Origin: Nocardioides thalensis
GTDB taxonomy: Bacteria > Actinomycetota > Actinomycetes > Propionibacteriales > Nocardioidaceae
DNA length: 64,000 nt
Direction: 5' to 3'
NCBI RefSeq assembly: GCF_013410655.1
Contig: NZ_JACCFP010000001.1
Span: 4,053,501 to 4,117,500 of the forward strand
Both the position numbers and the translations under genes were made by a program. Numbering within the stretch: the first letter of the stretch is position 1; every line of letters starts with the position of its first letter. The notes beneath the pieces were generated by a model. The model was not told where the DNA came from and did no database searches. It was given only the letters and a program-made list of their open reading frames with translations. Below are positions 1-7,511 of this stretch, in pieces.

Positions 1-91
1 GGGCGGACGCGCGGCGGGGCTCGAGGAACTCGTCGAGGTGCTCGACGGCGTACTCGGGCGGGACGACGGCGGCGAAGAGTCGGGTGCCCAT
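1..91 (-). CDS. thpR: RNA 2',3'-cyclic phosphodiesterase (ThpR/LigT-like), N-terminal fragment
   Basis: Only the first 30 codons are in the window; the gene starts with ATG at 91 and runs off the left edge. The start reads MGTRLFAAVVPPEYAVEHLD, followed by EFLEPRR. The 'RLFAAVVPP..AVEHLDEFL' pattern is typical of the first strand and helix of the 2H phosphoesterase (ThpR/LigT) family, which opens 2',3'-cyclic phosphates on RNA ends. The catalytic HxT motifs would lie outside the window and cannot be checked. It lies 8 bases downstream of the VIT gene on the same strand, so the two are probably co-transcribed. The family call rests on the N-terminus alone. Confidence 0.6.
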   Translation of the reverse strand, partial: MGTRLFAAVVPPEYAVEHLDEFLEPRRASA

Positions 92-99
92 AGGGCGGG

Positions 100-837
100 T
101 CAGCCTACGCCTGCGCCCACCATGGTCCCAACGAGATAGGTGATGCCCATCGCGAAGCCGCCGCCCAGCATGTTGCGCAGGACGGCGCGCCCCGGGTGGG
201 CGTAGCCCAGCCTGGCCGAGGTGAAGCCGGTGAACGCGAGCGCCACCAGCACCGCGAGCACCGTGACCAGGAACCGCTCGGGGTCCGGCAGCAGGATGGT
301 GAGCGCGGGCAGCGCGGCGCCGACGGTGAACGCGAGCATCGAGGCGAGCGCCGCGCTCCACGGGTTGGTCAGGTCGTCGGGGTCGATGCCGAGCTCGAGC
401 ACCGCGTGGGCGCGCAGCGGGTTGCGCGCGGTGAGCTGCTCGGCGACCTCCTGTGCGACGTCGGGGGTGAGGCCCTTGGACTCGAGGATCTCCTCGAGCT
501 CGGCGAACTCGGCCTCCGGCATCGTCCGCAGCTCCTCGCGCTCCTTCGCGAGGAGGGCCTCCTCGGCGTCGCGCTGGGTCGAGACGGAGACGTACTCGCC
601 CGCCGCCATGGACAGCGCACCGGCGACGAGGGCCGCCACGCCGGCGATCAGGATCGCGCCGCGGTCGGTGGTCGCGCCGGCGACGCCCATCACGACGCCC
701 GCGACGGACACGATCCCGTCGTTGGCGCCGAGCACCCCGGCCCGCAGCCAGTTCAGCCGGTCGTTGAAACCGCCCTGGTCGTGCGGCTCCCCCTCGTGCC
801 CTCGGAGACCGCCGGGATCGACCGTAGAGCTGCTCAT
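100..837 (-). CDS. VIT family (VIT1/CCC1-like) iron/manganese transporter
   Basis: A 245-residue membrane protein of the VIT1/CCC1 family, which moves Fe2+ or Mn2+ across membranes. After a hydrophilic N-terminus comes the family signature 'LRAGVLGANDGIVSVAGVVMG' (residues about 31-51, first helix), then a second helix ending in 'ALSMAAGEYVSVSTQRD'. A charged Glu-rich segment (about 90-150), the usual cytosolic metal-binding insert, follows, then three C-terminal hydrophobic helices. The length matches bacterial members. ATG at 837 is the natural start. The substrate cannot be read from sequence. It is followed closely by thpR. Confidence 0.9.
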   Translation of the reverse strand: MSSSTVDPGGLRGHEGEPHDQGGFNDRLNWLRAGVLGANDGIVSVAGVVMGVAGATTDRGAILIAGVAALVAGALSMAAGEYVSVSTQRDAEEALLAKEREELRTMPEAEFAELEEILESKGLTPDVAQEVAEQLTARNPLRAHAVLELGIDPDDLTNPWSAALASMLAFTVGAALPALTILLPDPERFLVTVLAVLVALAFTGFTSARLGYAHPGRAVLRNMLGGGFAMGITYLVGTMVGAGVG

Positions 838-855
838 CGCTCCATCATCGCCGGT

Positions 856-889
856 CCCGGGCCCGGACGCGAGGCGCGCTGGGCCCGGG
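856..889. terminator. GC-rich hairpin between the last GH78 gene and the VIT gene
   Basis: CCCGGGCCC (856-864) pairs perfectly with GGGCCCGGG (881-889), a 9-bp stem with a 16-base loop. It lies just past the stop of the GH78 reading frame (901) and before the VIT start (837), where a terminator for the leftward rhamnosidase operon would be expected. No T-run follows on the minus strand, so termination is inferred. Confidence 0.5.
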
Positions 890-900
890 CGGAGCGGCCG

Positions 901-2316
901 TCAGCCGGCGAACGTCCAGGCGCCCGAGCCGACGCGGTAGCGGGTCAGCCCGTCAGCCGTGCCCAGCTCCTTGGCGGCGGCGCCGTCGGGACCCATCACC
1001 TCGTAGTCACCCGCCGGCAGCTCGACGATGCCGGAGACGCTGACCGGCACCTCGACGTCGAGCGTCAGCGCGCCGTCCTCGGTCGTCCAGGCCGAGGAGA
1101 CCCGGCCGCGCTGGGTCATCCGGGAGCCCTCGGCGTGCGCAAGCCCGGTGTCGGGCACCGAGAAGGTGACCTCGGCGGCGCCGGGTGCGGTGATCTCGAT
1201 GCCGAGCACCGAGTCGAGCACGTCGACGACCGCCTGCGAGCCCCAGCCGTGCGAGGCACTGTTGGCCGACCCGCTCAGCTGCCACGCCTCCGGGGTGAAC
1301 GTCCCGCCCTGAGCGAGCCAGCCGGCCCAGCCGTAGTCGTCCTCGTTGGTCAGCAGGTCGAGCACCGCGTCGTAGGAGCCGGACGCCGCGAGGGCCTCGA
1401 GCAGGAAGTGGGACGTCATCGGACCCTGCTTCATGCCCATCCCGGCGAGATAGTCGCCCAGTGCCGGCAGGTCCTGTTCGGGCGCGATGCCGAAGGCGAC
1501 GGCGTACGACGTGGCGTGCTGGCCCGCGTGCGCGCTCTGGGTACCGTCGGCGAGCAGGCCGTCGACGTAGGTGCCGTCGGGCCGGCGCAGCGTGGCGTTC
1601 ATCCGCTCGGCGAGCGCGTCGGCGTCGTCGACGTACGACTGCACCTCGGCCGCGGGCCGGCCGAGCGCCTCGGCGACCAGGGCGACCTTCCGCAGCACGT
1701 CGACGCCGAGGGCGTTGACGGTCGTGCGCGCGGCCGCCGACATGTCGTAGCCGAACCGGCCGTGTTCGGGCCAGTCGACGATGCCGTACTGGTAGGCGCC
1801 GCTGCCGCCGGTCAGGCGGGTGACCAGGCCCTGGGTCGGGCCGGTCTCCGCGATGTGGCGGCGGACGTAGCCCGCGGTCGCGCTGAGGTTGTCGTAGACG
1901 TCCGCGAGCAGCGCCCGGTCGCCGGACTCGAGGTAGTAGGCCCAGATCCAGGCTGGCACGACCTCGGTGAAGTCCGGGATGTCGCGCTTGCCGTCGCCGT
2001 TGGGGTAGACGGCGTTGTAGCGACCGGCGTCGTTGCCGCTGGTCCAGTAGCGCTCCTGGCTGAGCATGAACTCGCGGATCGCCTGCCGGCTCGCGACCCG
2101 CTCGTGCTCGGTGGCCAGCAGCCCGTGCGAGATGTTCACGGTGTCGTGCAGGAACTGGCCCTGCTCCCGGGTCGGCGTGTCGACGAACGTCTCCTGCACG
2201 GAGTACTCCAGGGACCGGTCCATCAGGTCCCAGACCGCGTCCAGCGTCTCGTCGGAGCTGTCGAACTCCGCCGCGCCGTCCTCGGGGTAGGCGGTGTGCA
2301 CGATCGTCGCGCTCAC
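901..2316 (-). CDS. GH78 rhamnosidase, catalytic C-terminal part (after the internal TAG)
   Basis: 471 residues from a GTG at 2316, in the same frame as the upstream part and five codons past its stop. It holds the whole (alpha/alpha)6 catalytic domain. The 'FVDTPTREQGQFLHD' stretch corresponds to the GH78 acid motif (D-T-P-x-R), and 'VDWPEHGRFGYD' to the conserved VDWP segment. The C-terminal beta domain ends 'YRVGSGAWTFAG'. There is no signal peptide and no convincing ribosome site before the GTG, so independent expression is doubtful. Confidence 0.6.
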   Translation of the reverse strand: MSATIVHTAYPEDGAAEFDSSDETLDAVWDLMDRSLEYSVQETFVDTPTREQGQFLHDTVNISHGLLATEHERVASRQAIREFMLSQERYWTSGNDAGRYNAVYPNGDGKRDIPDFTEVVPAWIWAYYLESGDRALLADVYDNLSATAGYVRRHIAETGPTQGLVTRLTGGSGAYQYGIVDWPEHGRFGYDMSAAARTTVNALGVDVLRKVALVAEALGRPAAEVQSYVDDADALAERMNATLRRPDGTYVDGLLADGTQSAHAGQHATSYAVAFGIAPEQDLPALGDYLAGMGMKQGPMTSHFLLEALAASGSYDAVLDLLTNEDDYGWAGWLAQGGTFTPEAWQLSGSANSASHGWGSQAVVDVLDSVLGIEITAPGAAEVTFSVPDTGLAHAEGSRMTQRGRVSSAWTTEDGALTLDVEVPVSVSGIVELPAGDYEVMGPDGAAAKELGTADGLTRYRVGSGAWTFAG

Positions 2317-2331
2317 GTCGTCGACGGAGAT

Positions 2332-4200
2332 CTACTCCTCCGCGCCGGGGATCTCCAGGTAGCGGAAGCCGAGGTGGCCGAAGGCGCGGTAGTCCTGGGC
2401 GCCGGCGGCCTGCGTGTAGGGGAAGGACATGTTGGTGCCCTGCGTGTCGACGCCGGAGGTCGAGACCCGGCCGTTCGCGGCGAGGCCGTAGCTGGCGCGG
2501 ATCGGGATCACCCTGCCCTCGACGCCCTGCTCGAAGTGCACGGCCGGCCGCGCCGGGATCACCTTCCCGAAGTCGGCGACCGGCGTCCCGTCATCGGCGG
2601 TGAGGATGCGCTCGGGCGCGACGACCTCCTCGACGAGGTGGGTCTCCTGGCCCACCAGCCGGGTGAACGGCGCCACGGGGTGCTCGCCGACCACGACCGC
2701 GTCGGCCCAGCCCGAGTCGTCGTAGTCCTCGTCGGTCCAGTCGCCGATCGCCCGCACCGCGCGGCCGTCGAGGTGCTCGACGTAGAGGCCCTCGCCGTTG
2801 CGGGTGCCGACGAGGACGTAGGGGCCGCGCCGCACCTTCCAGGACCCGTCGCTGACGACGACTACCTCGGAGCCGTCGGCGTACTCGAGCACCAGCCGGA
2901 CCAGCAGGCCGGGCTCGCCGGCCGCACGTCCCTGGCCGCCGCTGAACCAGTGCAGCATCGCGCCGATCGCGAGCGGCTCGCCCGCCGTCACCAGGTCGGT
3001 GACGTCGGTGGCCTGGTAGTAGCCCTCGCCCGGGTAGCCGTAGTTGGTCATCCGCTCGGCACGCTCGCCGTCGAGGTAGAGCTCGGCCTGGTGGCTGGCG
3101 GCGAGATAGCTGCGCGCGCGGACGATCTCACCCGCGGGCACGTCGACGACGGTGCGGGCGAGGGTGTATTCATCGGCCTCACGGTTCGTGGTGCCGCGCA
3201 CCCACTTGTCCAGGCCGCCGGAGAAATCCTCCTCGAAGAGCACCGTCGAGCCGTCGAGGGACGTCACCCGGACGTCGTCGAAGTCGGCCACCTCGCCGCT
3301 GGCCTGGCGGAACCCGATCGTCCCGGCGCGCGAGCCGGTGGCTGACGAGTCGGTCCAGGTGTCGACGACCCGTCCGTCGATGCTGGTCGTGAACGTCTGG
3401 CCCTCGACACGGACGGACAGCTCGTAGGTCACGCCCGGGTCGATGACGTGCGGGACCGTACGGCGCGCGTCGGTCGGGAAGGCGCCGTTGACCATGCGGT
3501 GCGTCTTGATCGCGTTGTCGTTGGCGTGCAGCTGCCACATGTAGCCGTTGCGGCTGTCGGGAGCCCGGAAGACCACGGCGGCCGCGCGGGTGATCGGCGT
3601 GACGTCCACCGTGTAGACGTAGTCGGTCCAGTCGCGGCCCGTCCGCGCGATCGTCACGTCCCCGCCGGACACCCGGCCCCGGCCGTCGACGACGGAGAGC
3701 GCGGAGGCGTCGGGATTGCCCGGTGGGCGGCGGATCCAGCTGGCACCGCCCCAGTCGCCGTCACCCAGGCCGGTCTCGAAGGGGGCCCACTGCGACCACG
3801 GCGACGGCAGCTTGTCCTTGTCCCACGTGCGGACCCGCCAGGTGTACGCGCTGCCCGGCTCGAGCGGCGAGCCGTCGTACTCGACGTAGGCCTGGTCCGA
3901 CGACGTCACCTTGTCGGTGTCCCAGACCAGGCGACCGTCGGCGTCACGGACCTCGATCTTGTAGGCGGTCTGGACCTCGTTCGGGTCGCTGTCCTGCGGC
4001 AGCCAGCCGAAGCGCGGCGTCAGGTCGGTGTCGAGCGGGTGCGCGAGGTCGTCGACCGTCAGCCGCTCCGGCGCCGCCGGCCGGGTGCCGACGTCGGCCC
4101 GCGCGGCGGGGAGATCGGTCACGCCGGGCAGGACGACCGCGCCGGCGGTCAGGGCGGCGAGCGCCGCCAGGCGGCGTCGGCGGGGGTGGTGGGTTCGCAT
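2332..4200 (-). CDS. GH78 rhamnosidase, N-terminal part (up to the internal TAG)
   Basis: Codes for 622 residues ending 'RYLEIPGAEE'. A basic, hydrophobic secretion signal occupies about residues 1-35 ('RRRRLAALAALTAGAVVLPG', then an ARA-type cleavage site). 'TPRFGWLPQDSDPNEVQTAYKI' begins the first GH78 domain, and the concanavalin/CBM67-like segment follows. The (alpha/alpha)6 barrel is absent, so this product should be secreted but catalytically dead. ATG at 4200 has an upstream GGAGG-like element (AGTCCGAGGAACTCCC). It begins 44 bases after the stop of the next GH78 gene. Confidence 0.7.
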   Translation of the reverse strand: MRTHHPRRRRLAALAALTAGAVVLPGVTDLPAARADVGTRPAAPERLTVDDLAHPLDTDLTPRFGWLPQDSDPNEVQTAYKIEVRDADGRLVWDTDKVTSSDQAYVEYDGSPLEPGSAYTWRVRTWDKDKLPSPWSQWAPFETGLGDGDWGGASWIRRPPGNPDASALSVVDGRGRVSGGDVTIARTGRDWTDYVYTVDVTPITRAAAVVFRAPDSRNGYMWQLHANDNAIKTHRMVNGAFPTDARRTVPHVIDPGVTYELSVRVEGQTFTTSIDGRVVDTWTDSSATGSRAGTIGFRQASGEVADFDDVRVTSLDGSTVLFEEDFSGGLDKWVRGTTNREADEYTLARTVVDVPAGEIVRARSYLAASHQAELYLDGERAERMTNYGYPGEGYYQATDVTDLVTAGEPLAIGAMLHWFSGGQGRAAGEPGLLVRLVLEYADGSEVVVVSDGSWKVRRGPYVLVGTRNGEGLYVEHLDGRAVRAIGDWTDEDYDDSGWADAVVVGEHPVAPFTRLVGQETHLVEEVVAPERILTADDGTPVADFGKVIPARPAVHFEQGVEGRVIPIRASYGLAANGRVSTSGVDTQGTNMSFPYTQAAGAQDYRAFGHLGFRYLEIPGAEE

Positions 4201-4244
4201 GGGAGTTCCTCCGAGTCGGACTTCGGGTCGGATGGCGGGTGGGG

Positions 4245-7200
4245 TCAGTGGCAGGGGGCGGTGAGCCGCTCGTCGTCCTTGGGGTCACCGCCCGGGACGG
4301 TGCTGAGGACGTGACAGCCGCTCGCGACGCCGTCGACACGCAGGTAGCCGCGCTCGCGGACCGCGGCCCGGACCCGGCCGTCGACGTACACGACGTCCTC
4401 GGTCGCGCCGCCGGCGGGCACGAAGACCGACGCCACGGTGTTGCCGGGCACGAGGACGCCCACGTCGGTGCGGCCGTCGAGGGTGTGGAACGCCGCACCG
4501 ATGCGGCCCTTCAGCGTCGGCAGGGTGACGCTCGCCCACTCCACCGACTGCGGCTGCGGGCGCACGTCGAACGTCGCGTAGCCCGGCGTCGTCGGCCTGA
4601 TCCCGAACATGCCCTGCGGGATGTTGTACGCCGGCGAGGCGGCCCACGGGTGGGAGTAGGTCATGTTCGACTTCAGGCTCGGGTCCCAGGCCTCCCCGGT
4701 GGCGCCGGCGCCGTCGGCGATCATGTTCAGCCAGCTGCGCAGACCGGTGCTGGTGAGCAGGTCGTAGGCGAGGTCGGACCGGTCGCCGTTGTAGAGCGAC
4801 TCGACCAGGAACGCCGCGCAGTAGACGCTGCACGCCATCCCGCGGCTGCCGATGTAGTCCGCGACCTGCGCCGCCCGGTCGGCGTCCGGCACCCCGAACG
4901 CGCTCGCGAAGACGCTGGCGTGGACGGCGTGGTGCTGCACAGGGCTGCCGTCGGAGTTGAGCCCGTCGCGGTAGGCCCCCTTCTGCTCGTCCCACAGCCG
5001 CTCGTTCATCGCGGCGCGCAGGCGCTCCGCGGTCCGGGTGTACGACGCCGCGTCCTCCGCGCGGCCGAGCGCCGTCGCGATCTCCGCCATGTCGACATAC
5101 GCCCGGTAGGACAGCGCGTTGATCACCGTGTTGTAGGGGCGGAAGACGTAGCCGTCCCGCTCCGAGGCGGGCCAGTCGACGATGTCGCAGTCGGTGCGGC
5201 TGTTGCAGCCGTCGGATCCGCTGTTCTTGCGGACCAGCCCGGTGCTCGCCTCCAGCCACTCGTCGGGCAGCTTCAGCCGGAGCTGGTCATAGCTGCGCTC
5301 GAGCTGCGCGACGTCGCCGGTCTGCTGGAAGCTGTCGTGCATCGCGAGGATCGTGTAGAGCGGCCACTCGGTCGGCCAGGTGCGGCGGGTGAGCAGGTAG
5401 TCGATCGAGTAGTTGCCCAGCGTCGGGTCGGACGACGTGAAGAAGTTCGCCATCATCTGGAGGTAGCTGTCGGCCTCGTAGGGCTCCCGCTCGCGGGTCC
5501 ACGAATCGACGTACAGGTTGTGGTTGGTGGCCTCGACCGTGTTGCGCGAGAGCCGCCAGACCTGGTTGAGCGCGTCGTCGGAGGAGTCGAACACGGCGCC
5601 GTCGGTGTCGAACGGGTAGACCTGCGCGAGAGCCGGGAAGTCCTCGGCGGTCAGGCCGGTCGGCGCGCCGATCACCTCGAGGTAGCGGAACACCCGCATG
5701 CCCCAGGTCTCCAGGTGCTGCGGCCCGTCGCGCAGGGTCCAGCGGTCCTGGTACTGGTTGCCGGTGCGCATGGAGTAGCGGACGGTCTGCGGTCCCGAGA
5801 GCTCCTCGCCGAACCGGAGGTCGACGACCTGGCCCGCGGTGCCGACGAGGTCGAGGCTGACCCCGCCGATCCAGCTGCGCCCGTAGTCGACGAAGTAGTG
5901 GCCGGGCGCCTTCTCGACCACCTCGACGGGCAGCTCCGTGCGCTGGGCGACCTTGTCGGTCGGCGTCGCGACCAGGTTGGCGTACGCCGGCCGCGCGGCC
6001 GCGGGCTGCCAGGAGGAGTCGTCGAAGCCGGGCTCGTCGAAACCCGTCGGGAAGGCAGCCGCCTGGAGGTTCTCCTTCGGCGCCACGAAGTAGGACGTGC
6101 CGATCGAGCCGCCCCACGGGTAGACCGCTCCGCCCCGCATCGCCGACCAGTCCGGGCCGGTGCCGAACGTCTGCCGGCTGCCGTCGTCGTACTCGACGAT
6201 TAGCTGGGCCTGGAACCGCCGGTCGGCCTGCGTCCAGGCGATCGCGCCGAGCGCGTTGGCGCCGCCCTCGCGGACCAGGTCGGTGACGTCGTACCCGTCG
6301 TAGCGGGTCTCGCCCGCGATCGACCGCACCGGCCCGAGGCCGACGAACTGCCCGTTGAGCCACAGCTTGTAGACGTACTGGCGGCCGGGCTCCGGCGAGG
6401 AGCCGGTCGCGAAGACCGTGGCCCACGCGACCTCCTTCTCGGGGTCGGTCTCGAACTCGCCGCGAAGGAACGCCCAGTCCGTGCTGCCCACGCCGTAGAG
6501 GCAGTTCTGGCCGGTGCCGACGTGGAGGCGGCCGTCGGCGACGGTCGCGCAGGAGAAGTCCGCGGACGGGCTCGAGAAGTCGTCCTCGTAGAGCACGGTC
6601 CCGTCCGGCGCCGTGACGGAGATGTCGTCCCAGCTGCTGCGCTCGCTGCCGCCGGTGCGGAAGCCGATGTTGCCGCCCCGGAACGGCACGTTCTCGGTGG
6701 TGTCGATCAGCGTGCCGTCGAGCCAGGTGCTCACGGTCGTGCCGCGGGTCTCGATGCGGATCCGGTGGTCGACGCCGCGCACCAGGTCGACCGGGAGGGG
6801 CACGGTCTTGAGCGCCGTGAAGGTGCCGTTGACCCGGGTGTGCGGCGCGAGCTGGTCGACGCCGTCGCCGCGGAACTGCCACATCAGGTAGTTGTTGGCG
6901 TCCTTGGCGTTGAAGACGATCGACGCGTTCTGCGTCGTGATCGAGAAGGTCGCCTCCAGCGTGTAGTCGCCCCACTGCGCCGCCTGCGGCGCCTCGGTCC
7001 AGATCGGCTGGCTGTCTCCCCAGTCCCCGCCGAGCGCGGTGCCGAACGTGGCCGGGCGCGACCACGGAGACACCGCACCCCCGCCGTCCCACGTCCGCAC
7101 CCGCCACACGAAGCGCTCGCCGCGCTCGAGCCGCGGGCCGTCGTACGCGACGTTGGTGCTGGCCGGGGAGACGACCTTGCCGGAGTCCCAGACGAGCCGC

Positions 7201-7475
7201 CGTCCGGAGGCGAGGTCGGCGTGCGTCGGCGCGACCTGGACCTGGTAGGCCGTCTGCCGGGCGGTCGGCACCTGCCAGCCGAGGATCGGCGCCTCGACGT
7301 CGTCGACGTCGGCCGGCTCCGTGCGCTGCTCGACGGTGAGGGCCGAGGGGAACGCGTTGCCGGGCGCCGCCGTCGACGGCGTCGCGACCGCGAGCAACGA
7401 GGCGACCAGGGCCAGCAGCCCTAGGAGCGCCGACACGGGCGGTACGACGCGAGAGCGCCGGGCGGTCGGGGTCAT
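4245..7475 (-). CDS. Secreted GH78 alpha-L-rhamnosidase
   Basis: 1,076 residues, the usual length of large actinobacterial GH78 enzymes, which hydrolyse terminal alpha-L-rhamnose from polysaccharides and glycosides. Residues 1-37 form a signal peptide. 'APILGWQVPTARQTAYQVQV' is the typical first GH78 domain, followed by a laminin-G/CBM-like insertion (about 160-310) and the beta-sandwich domains. The catalytic (alpha/alpha)6 barrel starts near residue 640; 'VDSWTREREPYEADSYLQ' near residue 656 is the acid/base region, and 'CDIVDWPASERDGY' matches the VDWP motif. Middle gene of a three-gene rhamnosidase run, 36 bases after the preceding gene. Substrate beyond alpha-rhamnoside is unknown. Confidence 0.93.
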   Translation of the reverse strand: MTPTARRSRVVPPVSALLGLLALVASLLAVATPSTAAPGNAFPSALTVEQRTEPADVDDVEAPILGWQVPTARQTAYQVQVAPTHADLASGRRLVWDSGKVVSPASTNVAYDGPRLERGERFVWRVRTWDGGGAVSPWSRPATFGTALGGDWGDSQPIWTEAPQAAQWGDYTLEATFSITTQNASIVFNAKDANNYLMWQFRGDGVDQLAPHTRVNGTFTALKTVPLPVDLVRGVDHRIRIETRGTTVSTWLDGTLIDTTENVPFRGGNIGFRTGGSERSSWDDISVTAPDGTVLYEDDFSSPSADFSCATVADGRLHVGTGQNCLYGVGSTDWAFLRGEFETDPEKEVAWATVFATGSSPEPGRQYVYKLWLNGQFVGLGPVRSIAGETRYDGYDVTDLVREGGANALGAIAWTQADRRFQAQLIVEYDDGSRQTFGTGPDWSAMRGGAVYPWGGSIGTSYFVAPKENLQAAAFPTGFDEPGFDDSSWQPAAARPAYANLVATPTDKVAQRTELPVEVVEKAPGHYFVDYGRSWIGGVSLDLVGTAGQVVDLRFGEELSGPQTVRYSMRTGNQYQDRWTLRDGPQHLETWGMRVFRYLEVIGAPTGLTAEDFPALAQVYPFDTDGAVFDSSDDALNQVWRLSRNTVEATNHNLYVDSWTREREPYEADSYLQMMANFFTSSDPTLGNYSIDYLLTRRTWPTEWPLYTILAMHDSFQQTGDVAQLERSYDQLRLKLPDEWLEASTGLVRKNSGSDGCNSRTDCDIVDWPASERDGYVFRPYNTVINALSYRAYVDMAEIATALGRAEDAASYTRTAERLRAAMNERLWDEQKGAYRDGLNSDGSPVQHHAVHASVFASAFGVPDADRAAQVADYIGSRGMACSVYCAAFLVESLYNGDRSDLAYDLLTSTGLRSWLNMIADGAGATGEAWDPSLKSNMTYSHPWAASPAYNIPQGMFGIRPTTPGYATFDVRPQPQSVEWASVTLPTLKGRIGAAFHTLDGRTDVGVLVPGNTVASVFVPAGGATEDVVYVDGRVRAAVRERGYLRVDGVASGCHVLSTVPGGDPKDDERLTAPCH

Positions 7476-7511
7476 GACTTCGTCTCCTCGGGGATGGGGT
7501 GGGCGAGCCGG

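Larger units (their letters stand above)
901..4200 (-). pseudogene. GH78 alpha-L-rhamnosidase interrupted by one in-frame TAG
   Basis: One continuous frame of 1,100 codons is broken only by TAG at 2334-2332 (codon 623). Both sides align with GH78 architecture: signal peptide, fibronectin-like N-terminal domain, carbohydrate-binding and beta-sandwich domains before the stop; the (alpha/alpha)6 catalytic domain and C-terminal beta domain after it. The stop falls in the linker just after 'GHLGFRYLEIPGAEE'. In the two sister GH78 genes upstream the same position runs straight on into the catalytic domain. No other stop or frameshift is visible, so the lesion is recent, a sequencing error, or tolerated (read-through, or a split protein). 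As written, the secreted half lacks the catalytic domain and the catalytic half lacks a signal peptide. Confidence 0.8.

Noticed and set aside
196..3345. A 1,049-codon open frame on the plus strand opposite the VIT and GH78 genes
   Set aside because: Its product is an Arg/Gly/Val/His-rich string with no domain, the usual shadow of a GC-rich gene read antisense. The minus-strand frames carry clear GH78 and VIT motifs.
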